Source: Actinomycetota bacterium
Lineage (GTDB): Bacteria; Actinomycetota; Acidimicrobiia; IMCC26256; PALSA-610
Length of the DNA: 64,000 nt
Direction of reading: 5' to 3'
Assembly: GCA_005773635.1 (NCBI GenBank)
Contig: SXHN01000072.1
Span: 1 to 64,000, forward strand
Shown piece by piece: positions 63,040 through 64,000 of the stretch. Positions within the stretch are counted from its first letter, which is position 1. Every line of letters begins with the position of its first letter. Position numbers and translations under genes: made by a program. Under the pieces are notes generated by a model that was not told the origin of the DNA, made no database searches, and saw only the letters and a program-made list of their open reading frames with translations.

Positions 63040-63549
63040 TTATTCGAACAGTTCAAAGAGTCCGGCGGGTGGGTCTATCGTCACAATTCGCGCCGCTCTG
63101 TCGTGGCGCACCACAAACACCATCGGCACCAACGCACCGCCCGATAGCGACAAAATATCGTGGGCGGGGTTTTCAAGCACAGTCTCGATGACGCCGCACT
63201 CGGTGCCATCAGCCAGCCGACACGTGCTACCGACGAGTTCGTGCAACCACATTTCGCCGTCGGGCAACTCGCCGAGCGGGTCGCCATACAACAACGTACC
63301 CCGCAACGCCTCGGCAACCTCACGAGTACCAATGACATCAAGACGCACGACATACTTTTCTGACTGCAACCGGCTCGCCATGATCACATAGGTGCGATCA
63401 TGAACATCGAACAACGTCGAACCGACTTGGAACCGCTCCGGGCGATTGGATATCGGTGCAATCACAACATCGCCTTTCAGCCCGTGAGCTTTGGCGATGC
63501 GGCCTACTTCGAGGCGATCAGTCAACAACTTCGAGCGTAACGCGCTCAT
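63040..63549 (-). CDS. rimM: 16S rRNA processing protein RimM
   Basis: 169 residues if the ATG at 63549 is used. DRLEVGRIAKAHGLKGDVVI is the RimM start, and a TTG at 63525 would give a shorter N-terminus closer to the family, overlapping the KH gene by only 8 bases; the ATG overlaps by 32. The C-terminal PRC-barrel (GVIETVLENPAHDILSL) binds S19 during 30S assembly. Confidence 0.92.
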   Translation of the reverse strand: MSALRSKLLTDRLEVGRIAKAHGLKGDVVIAPISNRPERFQVGSTLFDVHDRTYVIMASRLQSEKYVVRLDVIGTREVAEALRGTLLYGDPLGELPDGEMWLHELVGSTCRLADGTECGVIETVLENPAHDILSLSGGALVPMVFVVRHDRAARIVTIDPPAGLFELFE

Positions 63550-63838
63550 TGTCGGCGGCACCAGCAGCCCGGGCCACCTGTCGCAGTGCCTGAACTGTGC
63601 GGCCTCGCCGCCCGATCAAACGACCGACATCGCCAGGTGCAGCACGGACGGTGAGCACCGCTTCACCATCGCGACCCTCTTGCAAATCAACGTCGATACC
63701 GGCGGGTTCGTCGACGAGTGCTTTTGCAAGAAACTCCGTGACGCGATGCGCACGCGCACCAACGACACGATTGCCTGGCGCACCAACTTCGTCGAGTTCA
63801 TCGGCTTCTGCGTCGAACGCTTCGCCGTCGATGCTCAC
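63518..63838 (-). CDS. KH-domain RNA-binding protein (KhpA type)
   Basis: 106 residues from a GTG that overlaps the rpsP stop (GTGA). The GxxG loop is in GRLIGRRGRTVQALRQVAR. An acidic N-terminal extension (EAFDAEADELDEVG) precedes the KH fold. KhpA-type proteins bind RNA with KhpB. Its place between rpsP and rimM is conserved. Confidence 0.92.
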   Translation of the reverse strand: MSIDGEAFDAEADELDEVGAPGNRVVGARAHRVTEFLAKALVDEPAGIDVDLQEGRDGEAVLTVRAAPGDVGRLIGRRGRTVQALRQVARAAGAADNERVTLEVVD

Positions 63839-64000
63839 TCGGTTGCGGCTTTCGGCTTCGGAGCCGAGGTCCGCGGCTTGGGCTTACACGCAGCCGGTTT
63901 GCCATGTTTGGCTTGGTAGGAATCCCAAACGCCGGCGATAGCAAGGATCTTGCCTGCCTGCTCTGTGGGCTGTGCGCCTTTTTCAATCCAGGCAAGCGCG
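63835..64000 (-). CDS. rpsP: 30S ribosomal protein S16, C-terminal part
   Basis: Only the last 54 codons are inside the window; the gene continues beyond 64000. The visible part reads WIEKGAQPTEQAGKILAIAG, then a Lys/Pro/Ala-rich tail typical of actinobacterial S16. The stop overlaps the KH gene start. Confidence 0.93.
   Translation of the reverse strand, partial: ALAWIEKGAQPTEQAGKILAIAGVWDSYQAKHGKPAACKPKPRTSAPKPKAATE

Noticed and set aside
1-64000. CRISPR arrays, tRNA, rRNA, insertion sequences, phage genes
   Set aside because: Looked for direct-repeat arrays, cloverleaf-like segments, transposases and integrases; none seen.

Overview
The window looks like chromosome from a high-GC actinobacterium, probably class Acidimicrobiia (Ilumatobacter-like). 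This rests on the gene content: several F420/LLM-type oxidoreductases, a mycothiol-enzyme-like fold, a PimB-type mannosyltransferase neighbourhood, DUF2469, and the rpsP-KH-rimM-trmD-rplS ribosomal block. Starts are ATG, GTG or TTG, many genes overlap by 1-4 bases (ATGA, GTGA, TAATG), and intergenic gaps are short. I see no insertion sequence, phage, CRISPR array, tRNA or rRNA. No gap between genes exceeds about 225 bases.

Layout. 1-6.7 kb: a tandem DUF35 protein, an acyl-CoA synthetase and a divergent EchA19-like hydratase separated by two KstR-type boxes, then a thioesterase, a PLP lyase and a KstR-like TetR regulator. 6.7-12 kb: an overlapping minus-strand operon (PimB-like GT4, membrane protein, SRPBCC, ArsA-like ATPase, small Cys protein, ROK kinase, LLM enzyme). 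12-18.9 kb: transporter, ferredoxin reductase, enoyl-CoA hydratase, Ltp2-like aldolase with DUF35 partner, and a MerR regulator with a divergent 39-residue ORF. 19-24.8 kb: amidohydrolase, double-domain CaiB CoA-transferase, membrane-anchored EEP nuclease, SDR. 24.8-45.4 kb: FadE30-IpdF, IpdA-IpdB-IpdC, DUF35-Ltp, an acyl-CoA dehydrogenase pair with FadA6, an Hsd4A-like SDR and LLM enzymes, with unrelated genes between them. 45.4-57.8 kb: secreted beta-helix and Tat proteins, FadD/FadE, MaoC-like, SnoaL-like and DUF2889 genes, more SDRs. 57.9-64 kb: housekeeping (comM, dprA, yraN-type nuclease, rplS, trmD, rimM, KH protein, partial rpsP).

The main theme is steroid or steroid-like catabolism. 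By recalled similarity to the mycobacterial cholesterol pathway, the left part carries side-chain functions (EchA19, Ltp/DUF35, KstR) and the centre carries C/D-ring functions (FadE30, IpdF, IpdABC, FadA6). Two operator families accompany these modules. One is the KstR-type TAGAACGTGTTCTA pair at 2.6-2.7 kb. The other is a three-copy palindrome, ATCTGACGnnnCGTCAGAT, before ipdA, before the FadE/FadE/FadA6 operon, and between an LLM gene and the Hsd4A-like SDR. I propose the second as this lineage's functional equivalent of the KstR2 operator; its regulator is not identified here. Ring A/B enzymes (Hsa, Ksh, KstD), Mce4 and EchA20 were not found.

Family and pathway names come from reading the translated proteins and from memory of the mycobacterial homologues. 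No database search was run.
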